A stretch of DNA of 64,000 nucleotides, taken from Hymenoscyphus infarciens (lineage: Eukaryota > Ascomycota > Leotiomycetes > Helotiales > Helotiaceae). Where the stretch lies: assembly GCA_001414345.1 (NCBI GenBank), contig LLCB01000010.1, forward strand, positions 124,001-188,000, in the 5' to 3' direction. Below, piece by piece: positions 21,483 to 35,444 of this stretch. Within the stretch, counting starts at the first letter, position 1; each line of letters opens with the position of its first letter. The translations under genes and the position numbers were made by a program. Under the pieces are notes generated by a model that saw nothing but the letters and a program-made list of their open reading frames with translations, made no database searches and was not told the DNA's origin.

Positions 21483-24400
21483 ACTGTTGACCAAGGGCCT
21501 TTGGAACAACCAGGAAAGTCCGGACAATGAGTAATTTATTTACTGCCGCTTGGGCTTCCCAGAAATCAAGTTGAAAGTGGAAAGAATGGATTACAAGTTG
21601 AACCAGATGCTTTATTCAAGTAGAGATCGTACACTCGTACAACAGGAAAGGAAAGAGTAAAAGTCTCCCTGCAACCATCCCCTTTCCTCGCTTACTGAAC
21701 TCGGGTTTAGAGGTGCTCGGAAAATAGCTTCGAAGTATTGAGATGGTGTCGAATTGAGCACCTGCACTGGCATTACTACGAGTGTTACGAAATTACATTT
21801 TATTGTGCTGTACTCCTGGCGATTGACGAGATCAAACCTCATCTCAATGCAGCTGTATATTTTCCACCCCCCCCCCCGCTTTTCCTATGGAAGCTCGATT
21901 TACGGCCAAATCTTGCAATTGTGGGCTTGGGTCTTTCACAGTGGTTCTAGAGAAGGTGAATTTCAGAATAAATCAAACACAATCCGCCTACAGCCGGGAG
22001 CTGGATATACCTCAAGCACGTGTAAGCATCTTACAACCGCCATTCGATTCATCAGGCTGGAAGTCACTTGCCTGTGACAAAACAACATATGATTCTAACA
22101 CTTTGGGGGTTATCAAACCCCAGATACCTCCGTACCTCCGCAGACCGCATTTGAAACCGAGTGCTTTTTCTCTTTTTCTAGACATGGTTGTTCATTCCAA
22201 GCATTACCACAATTGCCCGCAAGCTTGGCCACAATCATGAAATCTCGCAAGTATTGTTTGTACTCCGAAGTACCTCAGGTGCCATAGTGCTATGTATGAC
22301 GTGAGATATCAAAATCAAATTTGAACATACCTGTTAGTTAACCTGCAAGAGCTTTCTTGTTCAGCCGCCCACCTCTCGCCGTTTTTAGACTATATGTTCC
22401 TCCACACAGAATGAAGTACGGGCTAACATGATCACTAGTCCGGAACTTCCTGCAAGTACTCGAAAGACATTCCTAACGGCAGCATCAATTGGCATCACAT
22501 TCGCGAACCCCCAAGACTTGACAACTCCGACTCCACGAATAATCCAGAGACAATTCCCTCTCCTCCGCATTCGCACCGCCGTTGATCAACCTCTGTGCCC
22601 CAAAGAGCCACGACTTCCCCAACATTCCGTATAATACGTTCCCCATTAATTTGTCGACCGAAAACAAATTCAGAGAAAGCAAAGGGAGCATGGGATGCGG
22701 CGGCGGCGGCACAAATCAGGTCGATTTCTGAATCAAACGTTCTGACGAACCCGCCACCAGCAATAACAGCCACCAAATATAGGCAAGGAATGAGGCCGAC
22801 TCGGAAGTATCGTAGCCAACCCATTGCTTTAATGGCCATCAAACATGCAAGCCTCATGCTCCCACCAACAGCAGTCGTTCCACGACGATCCTCCTCTACC
22901 TAAAGCTAAAGCCATCGCATACGGCCGTCAAATGCCAAATATAGAAGAGCAAAGTCCTTTCGTCGAGCCACCAAGTCCACACTATATCCTCGGTCAGCTT
23001 TTGCGGGGACTCACGCTTCATTCCCCGTCACCCTTTCTCGGCACCTTGTACTGACCGAGACACACCACAGTTGTTGAATAGGAAAGCTGAAACGTGGATA
23101 CGAAGGCATTGGATGGGGAGGTGTATATGAGAACGCGGTATATAGCCTCATCTTGCACTGATCGACTAGACTGCCATCTTCCCCCACACTTATCCCGTGG
23201 CTCCAAACGGGTTGGTAGAGGTGTACGCAGGTCCCTGTGTTTCTTTCATATGCGGTTCGTGCAGCTTTTCCGATGCTGCAGCTCTCACCCAAGAGACCAA
23301 CTTCTGGGACCGGTTCGGTTGCAATTCCGGTACGCGGGAGGGACCAGGGGGCGGGCGTCGGGTAACTGCGATACAAAGCAACGCGCTCCGTCGGTCTTGC
23401 TCTCTATCACTTCTCATATTTTTGTTGGGAAAAAAAAAAAAGAGTCATGGTGCTTCTCAGGAAGGTTATGCCTGCAATTTATTTCTACGGGGCCCTGTAG
23501 CCGGAGTGGTCGGAAGTTGGTTGTTCCCCAAGGTGCCCAAAGTGAGGGGTTCATAAAAAGGAAATCCGTATCAACAGCCGGTTGATTCAATATGACCGAA
23601 CTGGTCCTGAAAAATTGACCCGGTAGTACTTGTACGGTGGCCTACGCCGCGTATATGACCACCTTGTCGGAAAAAAACAAGGGGGGAAAAGTACTTCCTT
23701 TTCAAGTCTTCCAACATATTGATTATTCCGTAGCTGTTGGCAAGGGATTTTCTACGATCCTTGAGTCTAGCTGTTCACGCTGAGTTTAGGCCTAGCTGTT
23801 CATTTATTTTGCTCAAACATTTCAATTTGACAGCGGCAATGGCGTCCGGACACCGTGAATTTAAAATTCACTGAGACAAGTGTCCTCCGTGAGTTTTGTT
23901 ACTGGTTGGTTCTAATCATCCCATTCAAGCATGAAAGGTATTCATTATTTACCGGAAACTGGAGCAATTTCGAAGGTTTATAGTATACAAATCTATCAAG
24001 ACTGCCACAAACAACCACTTCAATCTGGCGCGTTGAGCAATTTGTGCATGCCAAATATAGAACGAGTTCAAGGGAAGGTCGTCGTTTCTATTGTTATCAT
24101 AATGACAGTGAGACTCGTGGGACGAACAAATGCCGAACCCCCCAGGCAGCGGATCAGGGGAACACAAACCCGACAGTTTAAAGAACGGTCGAAATGCTCT
24201 CTCCGGTTTGGTGGATTGGTATGCAGGTTACGTTTTGTTATGTGTTTGAAGAGGAGAGTTTAAAAGTAAACGTTTGTGACTTATCATACGTAGTTTGGAG
24301 GTTCCCTAGCCGTAAATGTTGTAACTTGTCATTTACTTGCCCTGTGTTCCCGAAGTAATTGTCAGTTGGGGCTTATACTGATCATGAACTTGTTTATGGT

Positions 24401-27400
24401 TGTATTCCCAAGCCCACGATAACTTAAGGTTACACTGTTCCGCTGTTCCGCTGTTCCCAGGGCCTTGACCAGGCTGGTTGCATTTCTCGTACTCTGTAGG
24501 CCAAGGCGCGGCAGCAATAATTTGGGGATAATTGCGGCTAATTCGCGTCATCGGTGCTCCTATCTCCATCACAAAGTTGAAAGATTGTGGAGAACCTGAA
24601 AGCCTGTTGCAGAGCACTTGGAGCGGCAAAATCCGTGTACTGATGGTCGAGTTCAGAGCCTGAATGAGTAAATTGAATCATTGAAGTCTGACTGGAGGCA
24701 ATCAGAAAGTTCCCGAATATCTTGCAGTTTCGGTTTATCAGGCTTGAGACTGGGGAATTCAAACAATGAACTCCACAAGTGGAGAGAGATTGATAAATGC
24801 ATGCTATTGCAGGAATTCCATAATACTTTTTAGAGAAAGAATTGGACATCTTCGGGAATTATTGACTTGGATGTTCAAGGGCGTATGGCAATACGACCTC
24901 CTTTTTGAAGTCTATTGCGGTGATCTTTCCAGTAATGACAGGTGAAGGACAGATTTCACGGTTCAGGAGATCAACGTGGGATGCCATAACTTCGCTTAGG
25001 GACATCATTAAGCAGTGGTAGTGCAGAATTTGGAATAGATCATGAGAGAATCATTATTGGGAAAATACTGCTCCATTCGTCCCTTTACTTGGCGAGGAAA
25101 GGGGTCTGCTGCTGGTCATCGAAGTTGCTAGCCAAGAATCTATACTCCTATCTAGGGTTGCTTGCTTTGTTTTCTTTCTTTCACAACCGCAGCGATTGTG
25201 CGAGGAAGTTAATACACATTTTTATGCCTTGGGTTCAGAAGAAATAGGCAATCATTTTGAGCAAACTCTATATCCTTATTCCTAAGAGTAACCTCTTCTC
25301 CAAGAAAGGAAACTCCCTCACCGGGCCCCAATATGCTTGGCGAGTACGCTTCCTCATGAGGGGTATTCTCTCAAGCTCACTCCTGGACCCTGAATCCTGA
25401 CGCCGAAGTGTAGAATGGAGACAATTGTCGCCTGACTTGCGAGCAGTCACGGCAGTTGACCGCTCTCGGTTTCCCGGAGAGGTTGCTTAATTATTTTGAA
25501 AATCGAGCAACTAAAACAATTGTTCGAAAGCTCTAGGTTTATTCAATTAACTATCTTAGACAAGGCGAGGGCTATTAACCTTTCCCCCTCGATGAGCCTG
25601 ATTATCTCCAATTAACGAGATAAATCTCGTCAGCTGTTATGCCAATCACTGCCAGTTTCCATGGATCTCTTTCAGCTCATGTAAAGAGTTAGTATTATCT
25701 TGGTTTGTCGATAATTGGAAACAATGGACCGATATCACGTATACCCTTGCAGTTTTCGGGCATCTAACTCTTCATTCATCCTGAGTTCGTACTGAGTTCA
25801 TGGACCTGACCTTGATTTTGATGAAGCTCAAATTTGATTTCGAATCCAATCGCCGATTCAATTACTGAGTATGATGTGGACTCATCTAGAGGCTCAACAA
25901 CAAGATAGTAGTGGAGATCGCTGCAAGGATATCAAGTTTAATGGAGGGAAGCTAGTACAAAACTTGTGGGTTGAGGAGATTAGGAGCCTTTTCATGAATC
26001 GGTACGCAGCAATCCTTACAATGTACTATAAGTCTACTAGATATGGTGGCTGCATTGCATGTGCAGTGATGCAGCACAGCGAAGGGTCTTCCCAGGGCTC
26101 TGGGCCCGGGAGGAGGGGTTCGGAAAGAAAGAGAATACTTCCACGCTACTGAAATTGTTTCGCCGGCACCTAGTTGCAAGCCACACCTTGGTTTCCCCAA
26201 CAGCAAGTGTGGTGAGTATTCTTGCAGAAGAGGTTGGAGGGGTATATGCAGTGTAACAAGTCATGCATACCTTGTCCTCTACCCAACCATCCACCAAATT
26301 GCAGACATTGAAATTTACAGAAACTGTAAGATACGTAGTCATGTGCGGTCATGGTGTAGTACTTCTCCCTTGGCCACACCGGAGGTTGTGAAAAACAACC
26401 CGGTTGCACACTAAAACAGCTAGACTTCTCGGGATTAATTCGTCAACCCGATTTACTCTGTACCTGTGTGTCTCGGCCTTGCCCAGAAACCTGCCGTTGA
26501 AGAAGTTCCACGAGGAACGTCGGAGAAGTCGGCAAAGTACTACTCTCGCAAGCCTTTCTTTTTCAAGACAATTTTGGGAGTGAAATTGGCTTGGAAATAA
26601 TTCACCAGACGGTACGAGAATGACAGAGTATGCTCAATTTCCAAATTTAAACATTCAAAGATGCTATAGGTCATGTATATTACCCTCCTCTCAGTGGGTT
26701 TTCAAACGATACCTCTCCAGGCGGGTGATCGCCCCATCAATGCCTATTCCTCCTCGCTAAACACATGTTATTGCAGGGTTTGATATTGCACACCAGCATG
26801 AACCAGCCAGTGATGGCATCGAACTGAACCCTAGCGTTGCTCGTCTCCAACAGACCAATACCCAGGTCCAGGGTGTGTCAACCTCGACTAGGAATCCTTC
26901 TCGATACGGGAAAAGTTGGTGGTTTTTGAACTGATAGGGAACACCCAGCAAAACAATCTTAACACAGCCACCTATCGGACTAGGCGGCGTGGCGATTTTC
27001 GCTAAAAGGGGGTTTTAACTAGCAAGAACTTGGTGCAGTAAGCGCGTTGGATGGATCTTCGTGCAGTAGCTGAATTAAGGTAAGAGCAAGAAATAATTAG
27101 CTTTACATCTTAATTAGAAATTAGGTCTTTTTCTCCCTTCCCGTCTGTCTTTAATTGGCGTTATATAGCTGCACACTAGTCAGTGCATGGAATGAAAATC
27201 CGGAGAGAGCGTCGCGCTGAAGAGGTTTCAGCCACGGTAATTTTACTAGTTAGGAATCCAGACTTTATTTGCCATTGACTCAAATATCTTCCGATCAACG
27301 AAGCTATTGATTTTCCTCCGTTGTTTTCTAATTTCAGTGCCGCACTTCAAAATAGAGAGGCAAAGTAATCTTAACATTATCTATCCACATACGAGTTTGC

Positions 27401-28851
27401 TGTCTCCGAGTACATTAGACGCCAAAAATGACACTACTAAATCAAACCGGCAGAGCCGCGTGCAGGACACACCTATCCGCCGGGGATATTGGAAAACGAA
27501 AGCTTATTTTCCACTATTTGTTTGACAATTTCACCAAAGTTAAAAGAATCACATCTTCCAAAACTCATCGGAATTCCCTTCAAGGACTCCTGTATCAAAA
27601 GCTTCAAACGGTCGCCGAACTCATCTGTGCGCGTATTAAGTAGTCAGCACCATGTCTGGACAAGTGACAAACTACTTTCGAAACTCATATCCACCTCCCC
27701 TATCTGACCCTCCCGTCTGTCTGTGCGTAGAGGGGGATTGTGTTTCTAAGGTGAGCATCAACTCCACATTATTTTTTCTTCTCTTCCTTGCTTTTTCCCG
27801 TTGAAGTGCGAACAATATCATTTCCGGATCGTACGATTCATTCTCTCGAGGAAAAAAGCAAAGGATGATTCTTGTTCAGGGAGGGGGCTGAAACATATGG
27901 AAGCTTTTTGTTGACGTATAGGCGGAAGGGAAGTCGGTTGGGGGAGGTGGGTGCATGAGAGGGGTTGGGGGTTCTTGTTAGTGTTTGGGCTTGGAGCGAG
28001 GCGGTCATGATATCATGTCAATTTTATTTACATCACCAAATTACTTCTCGGAATAGAATTAAAATGGTGAGAATGTACGTCAATACTAAATTGGGGCAAA
28101 TGTGGTCAATTTTGGGAGTTTCTGGGATTTCTTGGTGTGGAAGTGTAAACTCCCAAGTAGACTTCTATGTACTTTTCTTTATTTAACGCTCCGCGAACTC
28201 TGACATAAGCTCTCGATCTTGGGTAATTCACTTTCCCTTCCATGATATTTTTCAGAAAAGTTAGAAGTGCGTAGTTCAAAATATACTTCCACACAAACTA
28301 CAAAGCTAGATTCACGGACGTAAATGTCAAAAGAGGCACTGACTGAAGCTAATACAGAAAATTGGGTCGATTCAGCGTAAAAGTATAATACCCCGGTTTA
28401 AAGTTATAGGGCTTTTTTCCTGTTATCATAAAGTTTTGTCACCAAAATGATGATTTCAAGTGAGTCTAGGTTAGCGTAAAATCAGTGCTTATTTACCCTT
28501 TTTAGAGTGAACTGTAAGAACAGTCTATACTGTAGCTTTGAAACTATGTTATCAATTACCGATTCCGAAGAGCGAAGCTAATATATTTAGTTTCTCGGAG
28601 ATAATTGGTGCAAGTCTTGCCTCTTATATCCATCTTGGTAAGACCTGGTTCCAGCCACTTGATACGATCTTCTACAGATTATAGTTGTAAAGAACAGAAT
28701 AAAGTGTAAAAAAAGGATAAAATGACAGCTAGCGTAAGGATTAAATTTGGTTACTAAAAGACCTAAAAAGGTCAAAAAATCTGTAAAAGTTGATAAAACC
28801 TCCTAAAAAGTATATACTAGGATTATATACTTTTTTGGTTCACGGTTGCAA

Positions 28852-28947
28852 TACTATCCCCCCCCCTAAATAAAATGTAAGCGCACAGCCGCTGTGCCAT
28901 ACTAAATGTCTGTGCACTCTACATTTTATTTAGGGGGGGGGATAGTA
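28852..28947. mobile_element. Hairpin micro-element, copy 1 (96 bp)
   Basis: The terminal inverted repeats are nearly perfect: TACTATCCCCCCCCC, continuing TAAATAAAATGTA, mirrored at the right end and ending GGGGATAGTA. Inside is a perfect 6-bp stem, GCACAG-CCG-CTGTGC, followed by ACTAAATGTCTGTGCAC. TA stands at both outer edges. Two related copies lie at 32850 and 35445. Confidence 0.8.
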
Positions 28948-31900
28948 GTCAGTACGTTGTATGACTCGCCCGGAAAATACGATTTCCTTCAGCTGCATGT
29001 GAGTGGGAATGATTCAGGTACCAACGTGCAATGGCGTCCTAGATTGTGGAGAAATTATCAATCTGGATTCTGGAAATGAAACAGCTTGTGCTCAGCTCAA
29101 AGACAGCTCGGGAAGCAAAACGCAATGACCTGCCGATGTTTGTAGAATCAGGTTAATCTACACGAACATCAACATGCCTAGCCACTTATATCTCGGATAA
29201 TCGGATCCATATACTTGAATGTTTCTGCTGACGTGGGATGGCCAAGTCGTAAGACCCTTTCGTTTTTACCTTTGATTTGTGAGCGTAAGACAGCAGACGG
29301 AAAGATAGGCTCTGACGCCTTATATAGACAAATGACGGAAACAATATAACAAATGGACTTTGTGTATACCATCGTTAGAGATCGATTCCGAAATATGGTA
29401 ACATTTTAAAATAGAAATCAACTTTAACATCACAACCCTAAAATAAAGCCCGTGATCTTGGCAAATTAAAAAGGACTTTTATCACTCTTGATATTCGTCA
29501 AAGAAGGGGTATCTCGCTTCTCGTGACTTCAAAACTGAGAAGGCCCCACATCTTCCCCGCAATTGAACCTCACAACACCAACACTTCCCATCACAACAAC
29601 GAAAACAAAAAACAAGGAAAAGAGAAATTTCAATTCGTCATCTGCCCTCTTTCTACTATTGTCTATATAAGCGATCAAAGCCCATCTTCAATACTCTTGA
29701 AGTCCTACCAGAAAGCAAGAAGATACCAGGAAGAAAGACTTCCCGCTTCCGTAACAGGAAGTGTCGCGGAAGATAGGTTGCGAGATTTCCTGAAGTAGCC
29801 ATTTTCCGTTCTGCAGATTTGCTTGGACATCATGAGTTTGCATTTTTGAGGGTTCTTGATTTGAAGGATGGATTTGGTGGAGGTGGGGCAGAGGTTCGTT
29901 GGAACTCCGTATGGTTGCAGGCGTCAGGCGTTCATGTGCATAATAAAAGGGACGCTGCAGAAGCATCAGAAAACGCCACTGAGAAATCCGGGAGGTCCGT
30001 AGGACGGAGTAAAAACCTTGTTCATGAATTGATTGACTGAACTGATGGTGTGGTGTTTTGTGTGGTAGGGTGCTGGCATCTTCGATGCAGAACGAACGCA
30101 TGGTCAAAGCATGGCTTCATCGAGCGGGGAATTGTTCAAATACAGAGCGACTTGCAGAGGATTGATTAGGGTAGTGGGGTGGGTCTTTGCGATGAGTTTG
30201 GGAGTGTTTTTCAGCTGCTATGGTGTTGGGAGTTATATACCGAAGCTGTTAATTATATGTGCTTATGTTAACAGGGTCTAGTAAATAGTTCTAGAGAATT
30301 AAAGAGAAGAAAAGTTGGCGTATAAGGCTTAAAAATATGAATAAGGTCATTATTACTACTGATGTTTGCTCTCTTGGTACTGACCCATGGCCTTCAGATC
30401 CCGTACGTAACTCATTGATAGAAAATCTAGATCTTTCGATGTAAAACCTTCACCACGTTGCGTGATAAGACATTGGACTCCCTAATATAAGACTCTGGGG
30501 AATCCCAGTAAATGGAGACAATAATTACGACTGTAATATAATCAGTTTGCATCAACTCAAAAACCAAGCAAAGAAATTCCTCACCTCCAACCATTCAGTC
30601 ACCCAGCCTTCATGCAATGTCACGATCTCAACAAATGAGAATTCAACCATCTCGTGTGCATGGTCGAATCGTCACTATAGTTCCATACCAAACATTTCCA
30701 ATGGATTCCGTACCCAAAAAGGCATCGAGATCAAGAACGCGTAGTCAGTCGATGGTACAGATGTCGTACCAAAACCTTTCGCATTCCATGCCGCACCAAA
30801 TCCTTCCCAAGTTCGGTAGACCAAGTCCAAGTCCACACATATCTAGAAAAGAGCTCCGTCCACTTCCAAGAACGCGGGGAAGGAGATAGAATCGAATGGG
30901 AAAGGTACATGCATAAACCACATCCCCAAGCATAACCTCAATTTTTCAAATACCACAAATTCCCTTCCCTTTGCCAAGACAAAGAAGTGTGAATTACCCC
31001 TCTGATCGTACATAAAGAAGTAGGCGGTGTGCATTGTTCTCCCTTAGTCCTGTGCTTGCTGACATGCCAAGGCAAGGCAACGCACATTGAAATGTAACGC
31101 TGGGTCTCGCTACCAAACTTCACATGCTGCATCATGCTGTATATGAGAAGCAGGAGATCCTTGGGTGCGGGTTTTCTCATTCGCATTATTTGTTTGGAAT
31201 AATTGATTACATTTTGGAAGGCTTGGAGAGTTCACCGCTTCTCTGCGTATATTTCTCTTTCTCCATGATAAGAATAATCGGGAAGATGTGGGCGGCAGGG
31301 GGGGGGGTTATTGGTAATCCAATTGGGGAATAGTTTTCTTATTGAAGAGAAAACATGCGGTTCGGGGATGTAGGGCGGGGGGTAAACCGATTGGAAAGGG
31401 TTGGATCTGAGGTATTTCTCAAGTATTACAACCGAGAAATACAAGTCACGTTTGTATTTACTTCAAACACTGAACACCAAGACAACTCAGAGACCATTAT
31501 AATATACCAGTACCAGCCCTACTAACCAAATAATACCTGTGTCCTACCAAGAAAGGCTATATTTACGAACCAAACAACTCCCCGATCGGATCCCTCAACG
31601 CAAAGTCGATTCCCGGTCCGGCTCCGTACTAAACCAATGTACGTATATTTTTCCGAACCAAGGTCTGCTACAAGTCCCGTGCAATATATTGGTACTGTAC
31701 ATGCACATAGAAAAACTGCACAGCAACAGAGGACGTGCCTTGAGCCGACAGATTCTCATCACTTCCCGTATAGTACTCCAAACTTCACTTCCCGCTACTA
31801 CCAGGTAAGTGTGTCTCGGCCCGTTTGACGGTGTGCCTCATGTATCAATACAGACGACATCACATCTTCGTTGCAAACCGAAGAGTTGAAAGATTCCGGA

Positions 31901-32849
31901 AAGGGAAACGCATTGTTCGCTTGGGAGGAGAAGAACCGAAAGGACGGGAGAGATGTGAAGTCATTGTCGGTCTTATTCGACCGAGAAGGATTGAGGAGGT
32001 TGGGGAATAGACTGGAGACGACATTGTTACGAGAAGTAAAGAAATACGAAAATGAAATCGAAAGTAGAATACACTTCATACACCTCACCCCAGAAACCAA
32101 CTTCAAGTGTAGGGCCGAGAATGAAGATCCCGCCCATGATTCAAAACCGACCCCTTCCATCCATAGGTCGTGCGTGCATACATTCCGCAACATCATGAAG
32201 CCATTCCAAGGAGTATCACCACATTCATCTAATTCGTACATCTCTTCCCTCAATTCGTCCACTCGCCATGCGCGTGATCGTTGGTTTTATATAGGTTCGG
32301 GATATTGTTGCGGGATACGATTTCTCGGACCACATGTACAGTATGTGGTCAACAACTGTGCATTCCGCTGAAGAATGATGGGCATCTCAAAGGTATGAAA
32401 TAGGGGACCCCTTTTTCCGAGAAGAGAAAGAGAAAAAATCTCGATCTTGCTACCCCTTTTTTTGTATCACCGCTGCAAACCGTTTCAGGCGCATACGCTC
32501 TGTCACCAACACACTCTGCAACTGGCGCCCACCATCTCCTCGCCAAATTCTCCGACCTGCATCGATTCCTCACCTGTCAAAAACGAACCGCATCGCATCG
32601 CAACGTTTATATAGCGACTTGCATGCTATTGCATACAAATGTTTTGCCACCGATCAAGATGGAGAGACATCGTCTCGGAACATTTATCGTCGTTCACAGG
32701 AACGAAAAAGAAATTTACGATTGCGCAGCCCAACCCCGCCTGCAGCACGAAAAAAAATAAATCAGAGGGTTGGGTGATATCAGAGTTTAGTTATTGCATT
32801 TGAGATCCCCACCCCCACCCGCTAGCCCTCCAACAAGATAGCTAGACGA
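28948..32849. other. Gene-poor interval with uncertain coding signal near 31.5-32.4 kb
   Basis: Several medium frames occur, including 29688-30107 (minus, 139 codons), 30617-30889 (plus, 90 codons, basic and Ser/Pro/Arg-rich) and the group at 31.54-32.37 kb listed separately. None matches a family I know. Between them I see only low-complexity and A/T-rich sequence. Confidence 0.35.
31637..32371 (+). CDS. Uncertain hypothetical protein, exon structure unresolved
   Basis: Two plus-strand open stretches are separated by a convincing intron: a GTAAGT donor at 31804 and a CAG acceptor ending at 31853, 50 nt in all. The downstream stretch, readable from about 31856 to 32371, is hydrophilic and charged, with segments such as WEEKNRKDGRD and LREVKKYENEIESR that look like real protein. 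The phases of the two stretches do not join at this acceptor: one join hits a stop and the other stays open for only ~50 codons. The true start is not identified. An antisense frame of 154 codons covers the same bases. I do not recognise any domain, and the call could be wrong. Confidence 0.2.
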
Positions 32850-32943
32850 TACTCTCCCCCCCCTGAACTAAATGTAATCGCACGGCCGCTGTGCGCTACT
32901 AAATGTATGTGCACTCTACATTTAGTCCCGGGGGGAGGGAGTA
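32850..32943. mobile_element. Hairpin micro-element, copy 2 (94 bp)
   Basis: The left end is TACTCTCCCCCCCCTGAAC then TAAATGTA; the right end is TACATTTAGTCCCGGGGGGA then GGGAGTA. The internal stem-loop is GCACGGCCGCTGTGC, and the second ACTAAATGTATGTGCAC block is present. Confidence 0.8.
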
Positions 32944-33902
32944 AAAGAAAAAGAAAAGCAAACTAACTCATCACCCCCACCTAACTAACTGCCTTTGCGA
33001 GTTTCGTCAAGTTGTTGATGCCCCGTCTCCATTTTTCCCTCGGAAATAAAAATTAAAAGGTTTGCGGGAGTGCGTGCAACCGAGAGCTTAGCAGAAACAA
33101 ATGATCGCCGTGTTTAGACTCCAAGACATTAACCCTATTTTTTATTATTATGAAAAAATAGGTTGCCGAGTCATAGTGCTTTCGATAAGCTAAGGTTCGT
33201 GATACCAAATTCAAGATCCAAACTTCCGATCCCCACACGGAAACCGTTAGTCTTGTCGCAAGAGGACATCCGCAATCACGACTAAACGATTGTGAAAAAG
33301 TATACATGGCGTCATGCTCAAGTGATGGAGACAGGCTTCCAGGTTGTGGTTAGCTTCTAGGCTAGTTACTTCCGTAGCTAGCTTGCGTAAAGCAAATGAA
33401 GCGCGAGGTGTACCGAGTATGCTCTTCATATCCGGGGAGATATGGAATTGGCTGCCCATAGAAACAAGCACGTTTCAATACTCCAACACGCGGCCATTCA
33501 ACGTCGAGGAATCCTTTCGGGGGCTGTGAATGTGAGAGAAAAGAAGGAAACATAAATGCCGGAGCTAAGTTCAACGGCTGGTCCTTGAAGGGCGGACGGA
33601 CATCATGATACTGAAGGAATATGGTGTGATGCTCGCGATGCTTCTGCTTCATACTTGCTGGAGATTAGCATCGTGACAACTTACAAGCCGGAGGTCAGGA
33701 AGTTCAGTCGAGTAAAGCTGCGTGCCCTCTTCCGGCTCAGCAGCCGGACGCGAGTTCTCGCCCCGCAACTCCTTTCGCTGGGCTGCCCCGGAGAGCTTGC
33801 ATCTGCCGTCGCTGCCTTTTTCAGACCCTGTGACAATCATACAGTTTCCATTGGGATGTGATTTTGAAGTGCTGCAAACGGGCGCTATAGAGCACCATAT
33901 AT
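32944..33902. other. No supported gene
   Basis: The interval holds only short frames on both strands (up to 96 codons at 33362-33652, minus) without recognisable motifs, plus A/T-rich stretches near 33040-33160. I see no RNA gene or repeat. Confidence 0.4.
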
Positions 33903-34104
33903 TACTCTCCCCCCTTAAGTATATGTAAAGTGGGTGGAGTGGAGACGGGGGTTGGTAATGTCAGGGTGTTTAGCCAATAGAAGCTTCTTTATCATTCTAT
34001 TTTTTTATATTTTAACTCTGCTCATTGGCTCAGCGCTTTGACATTACACAAGACCCGCAAAGTGGGGATTACATATACTCAAGGGGGGGGGGGGGAAGAG
34101 AGAG
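33903..34104. mobile_element. ~200-bp foldback element related to the hairpin family
   Basis: The left end TACTCTCCCCCCTTAAGTAT then ATGTAA is mirrored at 34070-34104 by TTACATATACTCAAG followed by a G run and GAAGAGAGAGCA. Further inside, GGTAATGTCA is mirrored by TGACATTAC. The poly-C/poly-G CTCTCC ends and left TA edge match the hairpin micro-elements, but the inner sequence differs. Confidence 0.6.
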
Positions 34105-35444
34105 CACTAGTGAAGCCCAATGTGCTTCGAGGTGCCTGAAGACTCAAGAGAAGATAGTCCCCCTGGGGGTTGACGGGCAATGGTGTGAATAAGTGCAGGG
34201 CAGGGTGCCTTGTCGTATCCTAGACTACCTAGGTAGTGGCCAACACCCCCAAGCATGCTTAATCAACATCATTGAGGGCCTGGCCAAAGTTGGTTGTGCC
34301 CGGCATTTCATACAGTTTTGGTGATGTGTGCGAAAATCGGGGTTGACAAGACCAATTCGGAAAGGGTGCTTGTAGATTGCTCTTGTATGTTGGAGTATTT
34401 GGTGGTGCATCATTGACGGTGTTGCTTTTCCTTGAACATGCACCTCGAGGAAGGCAATAAAAGCGGCAGTTACGAACTCTCGCTGTTATAAGTCTCTAGT
34501 ACAATTGCAAGTAAATGCTCTATATCTTTAGGACGATGAGCAATACAAATCTGGGGTCTTGCACACTTACTCGAACGAGAGCTATTAACTGCTGCTTTTA
34601 TCGTCCAGCGAGTGGGCGAGATGTAACACCCGCAGCCACGGGCATGCAGCCACAGTGGACTGACTGCCTGCATGAACGCTTGAAAAGGCACCTTGAAAAG
34701 GAACGACCGCCTCCTCGAGGCCAACCTGGTTAAGCAAACGCGAGGGAGAAATACCCAGTGAGCCAGTGACCGCGCAATAAAAAGACCCATCATGTTGCAG
34801 CTGTAAATGTATAGCGATCATGAGATACTCTGTACCACGTATGTAAGAGTTTCCGGCGCCCATCTACCATGACAGTTCGCAAGTTCTCCAGCCGTTTCTG
34901 TCAATGACAACACCACATGTAGGATAGACTTATCCATGTACCCACTGGACTCTACGCTTCATCAACCACGAGAAACTCATGACCTTTTACCCCTCGAATG
35001 ACCCCGCCCTCTATATGAGGTCCGTATTAACGCTTGGAGCCCTCGCTCGGACACTGTCACACATCGACCAGAACAGAAATCAGAGAGGCATCTCCCGAGT
35101 ACCCCCGCTATTTCACCCGCTGCTCCCATCCTGGGCTTTGGCTTCATATCCGTCGATCGAGAGGATCGTTATCTTGCAACATTGTTGAACCATCGTTGCC
35201 GTGTGAGATCAAACGCCACCTGAACACGCCGCAACCCCAAGAAGCAGACGCAGAATTTTCCGCAGCCGTTATCGGACTTGGAGTGCTTCAAGCGTTCAAG
35301 CGTATCAATTAGCTTTTGGAGATGATGAGCGTTGCAGGAACGCACTGGTCTTAAATCTGTAGACGAACGCACAGACATTTTCACAGCCAAACTACCCTTG
35401 CACATGACAGACAGTTGATAGTACAGTACAAAGCAATAAGTACG
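34105..35444. other. No supported gene; short inverted motif
   Basis: An imperfect inverted pair (about 34446-34480 and 34563-34605) shares ATAAAAGCRGCAGTTA followed by a CTCTCG word; the same phrase recurs at about 61244-61270. Overlapping frames of 70-107 codons on both strands show no family motif. Confidence 0.4.

Larger units (their letters stand above)
19559..28851. other. Gene-poor interval, no supported gene
   Basis: Frames here are short, overlap on opposite strands and lack recognisable domains. 19.56-21.4 kb is AT-rich. 22.4-23.6 kb is more GC-balanced with several overlapping frames of 100-160 codons on both strands; none shows a family motif and this may be decayed coding sequence. 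A 103-codon minus frame (24538-24849) and others at 25.9-26.4 kb are equally unassigned. Dispersed repeat copies lie at 19894-19985 and 21395-21482, with a fainter relative at about 25525-25590. No tRNA or rRNA gene was found by eye. Confidence 0.4.

Noticed and set aside
22428..23585. Cluster of overlapping 70-160-codon frames on both strands
   Set aside because: No frame contains a family motif, and several overlap in opposite directions. This is compatible with GC-balanced noncoding or decayed DNA.
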